Assembly: GCA_019314375.1 (NCBI GenBank)
Contig: JAFCZJ010000016.1
Coordinates: forward strand, 1-47,783
Direction of reading: 5' to 3'
Length of the DNA: 47,783 nt
DNA from: Deltaproteobacteria bacterium
Lineage (GTDB): Bacteria; Myxococcota; B64-G9
Of this stretch, positions 16,875 through 25,891 are shown piece by piece. Both the position numbers and the translations under genes were made by a program. Numbering within the stretch: the first letter of the stretch is position 1; every line of letters starts with the position of its first letter. The notes below the pieces were generated by a model that saw only the letters and a program-made list of their open reading frames with translations, was not told the DNA's origin and searched no databases.

Positions 16875-17810
16875 TCAGCGGACGACGATCTCCAGGCGCG
16901 GACCCGTTTGCAGGTTCAGGCTGTTGCCTGTCTTCGAGGTGAAGTTTTCGCCATCCAGGGTGTAGACGACCGGCTGGTCGGAGACGATGCGTACCTTGCT
17001 GGCCACCAACTCGATCAGCTTTTTTTCGCTGACTTTGCGGGCCGTGTATAGCCTGGGCAGAGCCGAGGCAAAACGAATGGGCGAGCAAATGGCGCCCAGC
17101 AGATGAAAAGAGTGGGGTCGTTCTTGGGAGCGGAAGAAGGGTTTGAAGTTCATACCTATCTGCTCCACCGTGGATGCAGCCAAAGCGGCAAAGGTGGTAT
17201 AGGGCAGAGGCTTCTCGTCGGCCCAAACCCTTGCGTGTATTCGAGAGAAGAGTTGCTTTGCGAATTGGCTGCCGGTTAATGCCGACCCGAAAACACGACC
17301 GAAAACTTTGGTCGTGGTCCATACCGTTTTTTTGTCGTCTGCGTAGACGGCTTCTAGGAATCCGTGGATAAAACCGTTACCGAAGACGAAGCCATAGCGC
17401 CCCTCCACCTCAAGGGTATCGCGCCACACGGTTTCGAAGGGCGTGCCGTTTCGAAATTTTTGGACCAGGTTCATCATGAGGCCGGCCGGCGTTCCTTTGA
17501 TTTTGCAGGAGTTGGCGGCGATGTTCATGGTGCCGCCACGCAACAAGGCGATGCGGGGAAGAGGTTTCTCGCCATAGGCCTTGACCATGGCGGTCAGTGC
17601 GTGACTGTTGGAGCCGTCGCCGCCGTTGATGGCCAAAATGTCGATATCCTGTCGCTTGAACAGGAGCATCATCTCGTCCAGATCTTGGATTTTTTGAGTG
17701 GCCACGGAGGTGCCTTGGCTTCCCACGATATGCCCCAATGATTGCATCCAATCTGGGTTTTTCTTGTTTTTCCGCGAGTGCGGGTTGTTGACGACTCCGA
17801 TGCCTGGCAC
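16875..17810 (-). CDS. Diacylglycerol/lipid kinase catalytic-domain protein
   Basis: The nucleotide-binding signature INGGDGSNSHALTAM and the second glycine-rich motif LLRGGTMNIAANS identify the DAGK catalytic family (YegS, DgkB and relatives), which phosphorylate lipid hydroxyls with ATP. The GTG at 17810 is preferred: AGGAG lies seven bases upstream and the protein then opens with the typical GIGVVNNPHSRKNKK strand and loop. The longest frame reaches 18017 and would overlap the divergent gene. At 311 residues the length is normal. The C-terminal half carries the beta-sandwich seen in this family (DGENFTSKTGNSLNLQTGPRLEIVV). Substrate cannot be deduced. Confidence 0.88.
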   Translation of the reverse strand: MPGIGVVNNPHSRKNKKNPDWMQSLGHIVGSQGTSVATQKIQDLDEMMLLFKRQDIDILAINGGDGSNSHALTAMVKAYGEKPLPRIALLRGGTMNIAANSCKIKGTPAGLMMNLVQKFRNGTPFETVWRDTLEVEGRYGFVFGNGFIHGFLEAVYADDKKTVWTTTKVFGRVFGSALTGSQFAKQLFSRIHARVWADEKPLPYTTFAALAASTVEQIGMNFKPFFRSQERPHSFHLLGAICSPIRFASALPRLYTARKVSEKKLIELVASKVRIVSDQPVVYTLDGENFTSKTGNSLNLQTGPRLEIVVR

Positions 17811-17938
17811 GTCCAGTCTCCTGCGCCCCCGGACATACGCAGCATAGCATAATTGTTCAGGGACGCCAGGATCCGGGTTGCGCCGGGCCAGGAGCCCTGG
17901 CATGGTGAGCCCTGGGGGATGGTTTGAAAGGAAAAGAA

Positions 17939-18397
17939 ATGAGCAAACTGGGCAGGTTGGTTTTGGTGACTGTGATTTTGGGTTTGACCATGATGGCTTC
18001 GTCTTCTGTTTGGGCAAAGGCCGAATCGGCCAAGATCAAAGACATTAGGAAACTCATGGCTCTGACGGGTTCCGCGGATTTGGGCATGCAGGTCATGGAT
18101 CAGATGCTGGTCGCCTTTGAGCGCAACATGCCCAAGGTGCCCAAGGCCTTCTGGGTGGATTTTCGCAAGGAGATCGATGTGCAGGGCCTGGTGGACTTGG
18201 TGGTGCCCATCTATGACAAGCATTTGAATCATGAAGACATCAAAGCCCTTCTTGTTTTTTATGAGTCTTCGGCCGGTAAAAAACTCATTCGAGTCCTGCC
18301 GCAGATCACCAAGGAAAGCATGGCATCAGGCGAGGCCTGGGGGCGGCAGATAGCTGAACGTGCGATGAAAAAACTCAAGGCCAAGGGCTATCGTTGA
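17939..18397 (+). CDS. Secreted DUF2059 protein
   Basis: The 152-residue protein starts at ATG 17939, six bases after AAAGGA. It has a clear signal peptide (MSKLGRLVLVTVILGLTMMASSS, cleavage near VWAKA). The mature part is helical and matches DUF2059: IRKLMALTGSADLGMQVMDQM, then VDLVVPIYDKHLNHEDIKALLVFYESSAGKKL. The family is periplasmic and of unknown function. It lies 18 bp before an MDR oxidoreductase gene with a good ribosome site, so it is probably the first gene of a three-gene unit, though its link to metabolism is unclear. Confidence 0.85.
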   Translation: MSKLGRLVLVTVILGLTMMASSSVWAKAESAKIKDIRKLMALTGSADLGMQVMDQMLVAFERNMPKVPKAFWVDFRKEIDVQGLVDLVVPIYDKHLNHEDIKALLVFYESSAGKKLIRVLPQITKESMASGEAWGRQIAERAMKKLKAKGYR

Positions 18398-18415
18398 TGG
18401 GCGAGAGGTGAAATC

Positions 18416-19447
18416 ATGCGCGCTGTCTGCCTGGATGGAGGCTTCGGCCTGGACCGCTTGCAGGTTCAAGAACGTTCGACACCCGCTTGTGCTCCGGGTC
18501 AGGTTCTCCTGCGCATGCGCGCGGCCTCCCTCAACTATCGGGATTTGATGATGGTTCGGGGCGAGTACAATCCGCGCCAGCCGCTGCCTCTGATTCCGCT
18601 CTCCGATGGGGTCGGCGAGGTGGTGGAGCTTGGACCGGGCTGTAGTCGTTTCTCCATGGGCCAGCGGGTGGCCGGCCTGTTTGCCCAGGAATGGCAGGCT
18701 GGGCCCTTGACCCTGGAGGCCCGGGCCTCCACCTTGGGGGGACCAAGAGATGGTATGTGGGCTGAAGAGCTGGTCTTGCCCGAGTCGGGTCTGGTGGAGG
18801 TGCCTGAGTACCTAAGCGATGAGGAGGCGGCCTGCTTGCCCTGCGCGGCACTGACCGCCTGGAACGCGCTCATGGAGCATGGTCGCCTGAGAGCAGGTGA
18901 CCGGGTTCTTCTTCTGGGTACAGGCGGCGTGTCTTTGTTCGCGTTGCTGTTTGCCAAGATGGCTGGTGCCCAGGTTTGCATTACTTCGTCCAGTGATGCC
19001 AAGCTGGCTCGCGCCGAGGAGCTCGGTGCTGATTACACCATCAACTACCGTGAGCACGAGGCTTGGGGGCGCATGGTTCGCAAATGGGCCGGTGGAGGTG
19101 GCGTGGACCATGTGGTGGAGGTGGGCGGGGGCGCCACTTTGGCTCAGAGCCTGGAGGCGCTCAGGCCCGAGGGCGGTGTATACGTCATCGGTGTGCTTGG
19201 TGGCGTGAGCGCCAAGGTTCCTCTGACCTCCATCTTGATGAAGCAAGCTCATGTGCATGGGATTTTCGTGGGCCATCGGGCCATGTTCGAGTCCATGACC
19301 CGGGCCATGGAGGATCACCGTATCCATCCGGTTATCGATCGGGTATTTGGGTTCGAGCAAGCGCGTGAGGCTTTTGAGTATCTGCAGAGTGCCACTCATT
19401 TCGGCAAGATCGTTGTTCGCTTGAATGGGAATCAGAAGGAGGTGTAG
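18416..19447 (+). CDS. Medium-chain dehydrogenase/reductase, zinc-independent quinone-oxidoreductase type
   Basis: The 343-residue protein has the MDR fold. A GroES-like N-domain (RAASLNYRDLMMVRGEYNPRQPLPLIPLSDGVGEVVELGPG) is followed by a Rossmann domain with VLLLGTGGVSLFALLFAKM near residues 163-180 and a GGVDHVVEVGGGATLAQSLEAL segment. The usual catalytic zinc cysteine is not seen and the structural-zinc Cys cluster is missing, so it belongs with NAD(P)H:quinone or enoyl reductases rather than true alcohol dehydrogenases. The ATG follows GAGAGGTG. The stop lies 2 bp before the next start, with the next gene's ribosome site in its last codons, so translation is coupled. Confidence 0.88.
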   Translation: MRAVCLDGGFGLDRLQVQERSTPACAPGQVLLRMRAASLNYRDLMMVRGEYNPRQPLPLIPLSDGVGEVVELGPGCSRFSMGQRVAGLFAQEWQAGPLTLEARASTLGGPRDGMWAEELVLPESGLVEVPEYLSDEEAACLPCAALTAWNALMEHGRLRAGDRVLLLGTGGVSLFALLFAKMAGAQVCITSSSDAKLARAEELGADYTINYREHEAWGRMVRKWAGGGGVDHVVEVGGGATLAQSLEALRPEGGVYVIGVLGGVSAKVPLTSILMKQAHVHGIFVGHRAMFESMTRAMEDHRIHPVIDRVFGFEQAREAFEYLQSATHFGKIVVRLNGNQKEV

Positions 19448-19449
19448 TC

Positions 19450-20124
19450 GTGGATTTGATCAAGGCAGCCCGGAAGAAGGGCATCCGCACTCTGTCTGAA
19501 GACGATTCCCGCAAGGTGCTGGAAACTTATGGAATCCCCCTGGTGCCCAGCCATCGGGCGGAAGACCTGGAGCAGGCCCGACAGGCTGCCTCGTCTTTGG
19601 GTTTTCCGGTTGCGCTCAAGGGCATGGGGAGTGCTTTGGCGCACAAAACAGAGAGCGACGTGGTTCGGCTAAACATCAAGAATGAGGTCGAACTCGAGCA
19701 GGCCTGGAAAGACGTCAAAGAAAATGCAGGCGACAAACTGGAAGCGGTGCTGGTCCAGCGCATGCTGCACTCCGAACGGGAGTTCGTGGCCGGCATGAAT
19801 CGAGATCCCCAGTTCGGGCCCTGCGTCATGTTCGGCCTGGGGGGCATCTTCACCGAGGTCCTAAAAGACGTGGTCTTCCGGGTGGCGCCATTGGAAAGAC
19901 GGGATGCCTTAGACATGATGGAAGAGATCCGCGGTCGAAAGCTCTTAGACGCTTTTCGCGGGCAGCCCGCGGTAGACAAAGAAGCCTTAGTCGAGCTGCT
20001 GCTCGGCTTGGGTCAAGTGGGTATCGAGCACGAAGACATCGAAGAGATCGACGTAAACCCCATTCTCATCGACGGCACAAAGCCCGTGGCCGTCGATGCG
20101 CTGGTTGTCCTAAAAGAAAAGTAA
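19450..20124 (+). CDS. ATP-grasp subunit of ADP-forming acyl-CoA synthetase (stand-alone beta-type)
   Basis: The 224-residue protein matches the ATP-grasp_5 beta subunit of NDP-forming acetyl/acyl-CoA synthetase: LSEDDSRKVLETYGIPLVPS, GFPVALKGMGSALAHKTESDVVRL, QRMLHSEREFVAGMNRDPQFGPCVMFGLGGIFTEVLKDVVFR and the metal-site EIDVNPILI. These enzymes form ATP from acyl-CoA, ADP and phosphate. The CoA-binding/ligase alpha part with the phosphohistidine is not fused here and is not in the window. The GTG at 19450 follows GGAGGTG. It is coupled to the MDR gene upstream. Functional assignment depends on an alpha subunit elsewhere. Confidence 0.85.
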   Translation: MDLIKAARKKGIRTLSEDDSRKVLETYGIPLVPSHRAEDLEQARQAASSLGFPVALKGMGSALAHKTESDVVRLNIKNEVELEQAWKDVKENAGDKLEAVLVQRMLHSEREFVAGMNRDPQFGPCVMFGLGGIFTEVLKDVVFRVAPLERRDALDMMEEIRGRKLLDAFRGQPAVDKEALVELLLGLGQVGIEHEDIEEIDVNPILIDGTKPVAVDALVVLKEK

Positions 20125-20156
20125 AGAGTAAGTGATTTGTAGAGACGGCTTCTAGC

Positions 20157-20229
20157 ACCGTGTTGCTTTGCGACACGGTACAAGACGTTCTAGCCTTGGA
20201 TGCAAGACCGCTCCCCCTTAAGAACGTCT
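20157..20229. other. Two inverted repeats in the convergent intergenic region
   Basis: ACCGTGT (20157-20163) pairs with ACACGGT (20173-20179). Outside it, AGACGTTCT (20183-20191) pairs with AGAACGTCT (20221-20229), the latter reaching the stop codon of the minus-strand ATPase gene. No strong T tract accompanies either. They may help separate the two convergent transcripts. Confidence 0.45.
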
Positions 20230-21547
20230 AGCCGGAGACGTGGTGCTTCAGCCAGGTGGATACTTGCGCTGGCGGTAACCAATCGATCTTCGTGCTGGCG
20301 ATGGTTTCTTGACTCTGGATGCCTGGGTGAACCACACAGAATGATTTTGGCTGATAGGCGTCAATGAAGCTGCGCATTGAGCGGGTGATTTTTTTTCTGG
20401 GAGACTGGGCGGATTTGACTTCAAGTGCGGCCAGTTGGTTGGCGTTCCTGATTACGAAATCCACCTCGGCACCGGAAGTGCTGCGCCAGAAGAAGACCTC
20501 GGCCAGGGTGGGTATGCTTTTTATGATTTCGGTGTACACCCAGTTTTCCAAGAGCGGACCGCGATCCTGTCGCTGATCGAGGGGTTGGAAATTCGCCAGC
20601 AGGCGGTTGCGCAGGCCCAGGTCGATCCAGAAGACCTTCGCGCTCTTGGTTAGCTCGGATCGCTTTCCGCCCGCGAAGGGCCGGACCAGTTCCAGGATGT
20701 GTGCGGAGCTGAGGATCTCTAGGTAGCTGTATACCGTCTCCCGGCTGACTGAAAGAATCTGGGCCCACTCGGACACGTTGACCAGGCTGCCCACCTGTCG
20801 GGCGGCCAGCGACAGCAATGTTCGAAATGCGTCAGGGCGCTTTATTTGATAGAGATCGGATGCGTCTCTTATCACGAAGGACTCCAGCAGGTCGGTGAGA
20901 ATCCTTTCAGGATGAGAAGAGAGCCACACCTCGGGATAGCCACCAAAGACCATGTGACGCTCAAGCAGCTCGTCCTGTTTTTTGGATCGCCCCAAAGGAG
21001 CGAGCGAGTCCAACTCCCCGGAGACCTCTTCCAGAGAAAAGGGTAACAGGCGGGCACGGGTGGCTCGGCCGGCTAGTGATTCGCGGGTCTGGGAGCGCAG
21101 ATGATAGGAACTGCTGCCGGTGACCAGTATGGGAGCTCCTGGTTTGCGATCCACCAATCCCTTAAAAAAGAGCCCGGCATTTTCAAGATGCTGAACCTCC
21201 TCGAAGAAGAGGATCGGCACCTTGGAAAACCCCTCTTTGATATCCATCGCGACTTGCGGTGCGCTTTCACACCAGCTTCGGATCAGGGGCTGCTCGCAAT
21301 CGATGAAAAGAGCTTCTCGTTTGTTAGCAAAAATCCACTGCCAAATGAGCGTGGATTTTCCAGCCTGACGAGGCCCGATAAGTAGATGCGCTTTGCCCTG
21401 CTGTGTCCAGCGAGTTTGTTTCTCAAGTAGCTGATTTCTTCCTAGATATTTAAGCGGCAGGTGTTCTTTTAGCCAAGGTGTAAGTGCATCAGGATTCCCG
21501 ATCCAGGGATTGTCTTTCTGAAGTAGGGCTGATATTTGTTGATCCAT
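20228..21547 (-). CDS. AAA ATPase with DUF4143 domain
   Basis: The 439-residue protein has an N-terminal AAA domain with Walker A GPRQAGKST at residues 58-66, a Walker B-like ILFFEEVQHL near 110 and VTGSSSYHL (sensor region). A DUF4143 domain ends it (EIIKSIPTLAEVFFWRSTSGAEVDFVIRNANQLAALEVKSAQ, a restriction-nuclease-like E..EVDF..ExK pattern). Such proteins are common and horizontally mobile, with no firm role; toxin-antitoxin or regulatory links have been proposed. The ATG at 21547 lacks a properly spaced ribosome site, and the predicted transcript starts at or next to it. It stands alone between the Tol-Pal operon and a convergent metabolic operon. Confidence 0.9.
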   Translation of the reverse strand: MDQQISALLQKDNPWIGNPDALTPWLKEHLPLKYLGRNQLLEKQTRWTQQGKAHLLIGPRQAGKSTLIWQWIFANKREALFIDCEQPLIRSWCESAPQVAMDIKEGFSKVPILFFEEVQHLENAGLFFKGLVDRKPGAPILVTGSSSYHLRSQTRESLAGRATRARLLPFSLEEVSGELDSLAPLGRSKKQDELLERHMVFGGYPEVWLSSHPERILTDLLESFVIRDASDLYQIKRPDAFRTLLSLAARQVGSLVNVSEWAQILSVSRETVYSYLEILSSAHILELVRPFAGGKRSELTKSAKVFWIDLGLRNRLLANFQPLDQRQDRGPLLENWVYTEIIKSIPTLAEVFFWRSTSGAEVDFVIRNANQLAALEVKSAQSPRKKITRSMRSFIDAYQPKSFCVVHPGIQSQETIASTKIDWLPPAQVSTWLKHHVSG

Positions 21548-21553
21548 GCCTTA

Positions 21554-21604
21554 CAAATAACCCTGAAGTTTGTCGATGTCAACTTTGCAAACGTCAGGGT
21601 TATT
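21554..21604 (-). promoter_or_regulatory. Palindromic promoter of the DUF4143 ATPase gene
   Basis: AATAACCCTGA (21556-21566) and TCAGGGTTATT (21594-21604) form a perfect 11-bp inverted repeat, extended by GTTTG/CAAAC after one mismatch. Within it, on the minus strand, TTGACA (complement of 21577-21582) lies 17 bp from TATTTG (complement of 21554-21559). The predicted start point falls at the ATG of the ATPase gene. The arms could also form a transcript hairpin ending pal mRNA. Confidence 0.6.
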
Positions 21605-21634
21605 GTTTTCCTGAAGCATAATGACTGCGCGGGG

Positions 21635-22372
21635 CTACTTCAGGCGCATGAATTCTGCTCGGCGATTTTTGGCCCAGGCGTCTTCTGTCGCCTGGGACTC
21701 CACGGGTCTTTCGGCGCCGAAGCTGATGATTTCCATGCGGATTGGATCCACGCCCAGCTTGATCATGTACTGCTTGACCGAGAGGGCGCGACGTTCGCCA
21801 AGGGACAAATTGTATTCGGTGGAGCCGCGGTTGTCGCAGTGACCTTCGATTTGGATGCGGGCGTCTTTGTACTTGGTCATGTATTCGGCGTTGCCCGAGA
21901 GGACCTGGCGGGATTCGTCGTTCAGCTCTGATGTGTTGAATCCGAAATGCACCGTGCCGAGTTCCGCATCGGCTTCTGTGCGTTGTTCGGGTATTTCCGC
22001 CAGGCGCGCAGCTTCCAGGGCAGCCTTCTCGGCGGCCAGGCGCTTGGCTTCTTCCTCTTCTTTGTGCTTCTTGTCGCATTCTTCCTTGGCCTGGGCCACC
22101 AGCTTGTCCACGCCGATCAGCAGGGGTTTGGCCTCATCGTAGCGCTTTTCCTTGAGCAGAGCCTTGGCTCGCTCCATCATGGTGCGGGCTGCCTGAACCG
22201 TCTCCGGGGCGCAGTCTTCGTAAGCCTTGAGTTTGTCCATGGCCTCCTCGGCCCGATCGATCTCGGGCTTGGGGAGGGTCTTGGGGCAGGCGGTGAGCCC
22301 AATCAAGAGGACCAAGCCAAGCAAACTCAGGAAGACGCGTCGCAAAGATTCCGGCATGAATTGGTGTTTCAT
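21635..22372 (-). CDS. pal: Peptidoglycan-associated lipoprotein Pal (OmpA family)
   Basis: The ATG at 22372 overlaps the tolB stop (ATGA) and follows GGAGG. A lipoprotein signal ends in the lipobox LTAC. Residues about 25-120 are an extra helical, tetratricopeptide-like segment (ERAKALLKEKRYDEAKPLLIGVDKLVAQAKEEC and a Glu/Ala-rich coiled coil), absent from short enterobacterial Pal. The last 110 residues are the OmpA C-like domain: VHFGFNTSEL, IQIEGHCDNRGSTEYNLSLGERRA and NRRAEF, with the Asp and Arg that bind diaminopimelate. It tethers the outer membrane to peptidoglycan. It is the last gene of the Tol-Pal operon. Confidence 0.93.
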   Translation of the reverse strand: MKHQFMPESLRRVFLSLLGLVLLIGLTACPKTLPKPEIDRAEEAMDKLKAYEDCAPETVQAARTMMERAKALLKEKRYDEAKPLLIGVDKLVAQAKEECDKKHKEEEEAKRLAAEKAALEAARLAEIPEQRTEADAELGTVHFGFNTSELNDESRQVLSGNAEYMTKYKDARIQIEGHCDNRGSTEYNLSLGERRALSVKQYMIKLGVDPIRMEIISFGAERPVESQATEDAWAKNRRAEFMRLK

Positions 22373-23685
22373 TGTTTCACCTCCGTCCAGGGACCCCATT
22401 CAGGCGTGGTGTACTCGCCCTTGCCTCTGGAGATGAGCCGTTGATTGCTGCCATCGGCATTCATCACATATAGCTTGGATTCGCCCGTGCGGGTGGACGA
22501 GAAAACCACCAGGTTGCCGTCCGGGCTGAAGGAGGGGTGCTCATTGTTGCCCTGGTCCTGGGTCAGCCTGCGGATTTCGCCCGTGGCGGGGTTGATCTTG
22601 AAGATGTCATAGACCAGCCGCTCATCGCGGGCGTTGAAAAGGATCCACTCTCCACTGGGGGACCAATCCGGGGTTTGGTTGTAGTTGCCCTGGAAGGTCA
22701 ATCGCTTGACTCCACTGCCATCGGCGTTCATTGCGTAGATCTGCGGGTTGCCGCTGCGTTCGCTGACAAAAGCGATGCGCTTCGAATCGGGCGACCAAGC
22801 CGGCGAACTGTCGATGGCCCAGTGGCGGGTCAGGCGGATGGCGCCGGAACCGTCGGGAGCGATGCGGTAGATCTCCGAGTTGTCGTCACGGCTGGAGGTG
22901 AAGGCCATATACTTGCCGTTCGGTGAACCGGAGACGCCGATGTTGAGCCCCTTGGCCCGGCTGATGACCTTGTTTTTTTTGGTCGCCAAGTCGTGCCGGT
23001 AGAGGTGGGGGCCTCCTCTGAGGTAGGACGAGTAGTAGATGGTGCCGCCAGGGCCCCAGCCGGGCAGGAGATTGAGGGAACCGTTCTTCACCAGGTAGCG
23101 CTCGTTGTGGCCGTCGAAGTCCAGGATGCCGATGGCCTTGCCTTTTTTGGTGCGTTTGGTGAAGGTAATGCGCGTGGCGAATATGCTGGGTGTATTGGTG
23201 TAGTGACGCACCACGGCGTCCGCCCAGCGATGCATCATGCGGCGGATGGTTTTTTCCGGGCCGTTGTATTTTTTGGCCAAGAGCTCTCGTCCGCTTGCCA
23301 CATCAAACAGGTGGCAGTCCAAGGTCAGTTCGGTGCCGGACTTGAGCATCCCGATTTTGATCAGGCCTTCGGCGCCCACGTTGATCCAATTGGCGAAGTT
23401 GATCGAAGCGCCGGTCAGGCCTTCTTGCTTCGGATTGACCAGAAAGGATCTGGGATCCAGCAAATTGAAGACCCCGGTGAGGCTCAGGTCAAAGCGCAGG
23501 GTTTGTAGGCCAGTTGCCGCGGCTTTGGCCCCCGAGCCCTGGCCCAAGTCCTTGAACTCGGGGATGGCCAAGGGGTAGGCCCGGAAGTTGGGGTCCGAGA
23601 TCTCCAAGTAGGGTCGCTCATTTTGAGCTTGGGCCGCGGGGGCGACAAGCAGGAAGGCTACAAGGGTCAACAAGATGCGTCGCAT
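22369..23685 (-). CDS. tolB: Periplasmic beta-propeller protein TolB
   Basis: The 438-residue protein has a signal peptide (MRRILLTLVAFLLVAPAAQAQ), the TolB N-domain (IPEFKDLGQGSGAKAAATGLQTLRFDLSLTGVFNLLD) and about five WD40-like propeller repeats, each with a DSSPAWSPDSKRIAFVSERSGNPQIYAMNADGSG-type core. TolB binds Pal and links inner and outer parts of the Tol machine during division. The start ATG follows GGAGA about ten bases upstream. It overlaps pal by four bases, so translation of the two is coupled. Confidence 0.95.
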   Translation of the reverse strand: MRRILLTLVAFLLVAPAAQAQNERPYLEISDPNFRAYPLAIPEFKDLGQGSGAKAAATGLQTLRFDLSLTGVFNLLDPRSFLVNPKQEGLTGASINFANWINVGAEGLIKIGMLKSGTELTLDCHLFDVASGRELLAKKYNGPEKTIRRMMHRWADAVVRHYTNTPSIFATRITFTKRTKKGKAIGILDFDGHNERYLVKNGSLNLLPGWGPGGTIYYSSYLRGGPHLYRHDLATKKNKVISRAKGLNIGVSGSPNGKYMAFTSSRDDNSEIYRIAPDGSGAIRLTRHWAIDSSPAWSPDSKRIAFVSERSGNPQIYAMNADGSGVKRLTFQGNYNQTPDWSPSGEWILFNARDERLVYDIFKINPATGEIRRLTQDQGNNEHPSFSPDGNLVVFSSTRTGESKLYVMNADGSNQRLISRGKGEYTTPEWGPWTEVKQ

Positions 23686-23758
23686 GGCGTTGGGTTCTCC
23701 AGAACTGTTGGTTTCCTAAGCGTTTCTACCACGCCCGCGGCCCTTGTCAAGCTCGGGC

Positions 23759-24490
23759 CTACATCTTGCGGGCGTGGAAAATCAGGCCGATGCCAATCGA
23801 GGCATACTGACCGGCCAGTTCAGCGGGCGGCTTGGGGAAGGGAGCCGCTCGTCGGATGGCGGCCTCGATGGCTGAGTCGAACAAATCCTTGCCCGAGCGT
23901 TTCTCAAAGTCCAAATCCTTGATTTGGCCGCTGCTGGTCAAGGTGATGACCACGGTCGCGTTCAAGAACATGCGTTCTTGTTTGGTGATCAGTTCCGGAA
24001 CGCTATACTTGGATTTGACGGCCTTGTAGACCTGTGTTTGATAAATCTCGCCTTTTTGCGCGATCAGGCTGTCCCCATCATCCGAGCCTTCGGGATCTCC
24101 GTCGTTTTCATAGTCTGATTTCTTGGCAATTGACCTCAATGCATCGCCCATGCTGTTCGAGTAGTCCTTGCGTCTCGGGGTCTTGGGGGCTGGTTTGCTC
24201 GCCTTGGCCGGTGTCTTTTCCGCATGGGGAGTCGGGATGGCCTTGGGCGCTGTCGCCACCGGCGGGGCCACCACCTTTTTGTGGGGAAGCTGGTTCTTCG
24301 GCTTCTTTTTTCCTTTTTTGAGGATGCGGGTCATGAGGGCCCGCTGTTTGAGCGGCTTGCGGTTTTCTTCCATCAGGCCGCCCACCACCAGGGCCAAGAC
24401 CAGCAGGCCGTGAAAGGCCGTGGAGCCGAGAATGGCCAGCCAGACCAAGGGCTGGGGTTTCAGGTAGGCGTATTGGTCTCGAACGTCCAT
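23759..24490 (-). CDS. tolA: TolA/TonB-family energy-transducing protein
   Basis: The 243-residue protein has one N-terminal transmembrane helix (LVWLAILGSTAFHGLLVLALVVGGL) with the conserved Ser/His face, and a Lys/Pro/Ala-rich periplasmic linker (about residues 50-110). Its C-terminal TonB-like domain holds NATVVITLTSSGQIKDLDFEKRSGKDLFDSAIEAAIRRAAPFPKPP. Its place between tolR and tolB supports TolA, although the C-terminal fold looks TonB-like, as usual outside enterobacteria. It would couple the TolQ-TolR proton motor to TolB and Pal. The ribosome site is weak. Confidence 0.85.
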   Translation of the reverse strand: MDVRDQYAYLKPQPLVWLAILGSTAFHGLLVLALVVGGLMEENRKPLKQRALMTRILKKGKKKPKNQLPHKKVVAPPVATAPKAIPTPHAEKTPAKASKPAPKTPRRKDYSNSMGDALRSIAKKSDYENDGDPEGSDDGDSLIAQKGEIYQTQVYKAVKSKYSVPELITKQERMFLNATVVITLTSSGQIKDLDFEKRSGKDLFDSAIEAAIRRAAPFPKPPAELAGQYASIGIGLIFHARKM

Positions 24491-24545
24491 GGTCTCAATC
24501 GGTTTTGACGATCCGGTTCGTGGATCGATCTATGTGGCACCCTGG

Positions 24546-24971
24546 CTATTTCTTATCCACCGGCGTGGGTTCGGTGACCATGCCCAGTTGTTCCACGCCT
24601 GCGCGCTTGAGAATGGCCATGATGTCCACCACGAAGCCGTATGGCAGGCTTCGATCCGCCTCCAGGTAGATTTCCTTTTTTTCTTTGATCCGCGCGTTGT
24701 TCGCCAGTTTTACTTCCAGCTCGTCGTAAGCCACTTCGATTTTGCCTATCCAGATGCTTTTGTCTTTTTTGATGCTGAGTAGGATGGTCTTGTCGTCGGG
24801 ATTGGTGATGGGGGCTGCCGTGGTCTGGGGCAGATCCACCTCCACGCCCTGTTGCATCAGCGGGGCGGTCACCATGAAGATGATCAGCAAGACCAGCATC
24901 ACGTCCACCATGGGCGTGACGTTGATCTCGCTCATGGTCGTGTCGGAACCTGGTCCGGTGCTCATGCTCAT
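24546..24971 (-). CDS. tolR: TolR/ExbD-family proton-channel subunit
   Basis: The 141-residue protein has the family core ISEINVTPMVDVMLVLLIIFMVTAPLMQQGVEVDLP. The transmembrane aspartate is in MVDVMLVLL near residue 23. The periplasmic part ends the protein. It forms the proton-driven motor with TolQ and drives TolA. The ATG at 24971 follows AGGAG by eight bases and lies 19 bp after the tolQ stop. A second ATG two codons in is possible. Confidence 0.92.
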   Translation of the reverse strand: MSMSTGPGSDTTMSEINVTPMVDVMLVLLIIFMVTAPLMQQGVEVDLPQTTAAPITNPDDKTILLSIKKDKSIWIGKIEVAYDELEVKLANNARIKEKKEIYLEADRSLPYGFVVDIMAILKRAGVEQLGMVTEPTPVDKK

Positions 24972-24990
24972 GCCGCGAACTCCTGTGGTT

Positions 24991-25731
<741 letters not shown>

Positions 25732-25755
25732 GGGTAGCATGCCTCCCGGATTTTG

Positions 25756-25761
25756 ATTATC
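25756..25761 (-). promoter_or_regulatory. Predicted extended -10 element of the tol-pal operon
   Basis: Read on the minus strand the site is TGTGATAAT: a TGn extension plus GATAAT (five of six bases of TATAAT). No good -35 box is seen, which fits extended -10 promoters. The start would be near 25749, leaving a short leader containing the tolQ ribosome site. Confidence 0.45.
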
Positions 25762-25891
25762 ACAGCGTATCCTTGGGCGCAAGGACGCTTCCCCGCAATC
25801 CGTCAGGTGCTTGACAGAACACGCTTTTCATACGAATATCGTCAAAATCTCTGAAACCTAAGCGGGGATTGAGCCCGCAAGGAGTGAAGTC

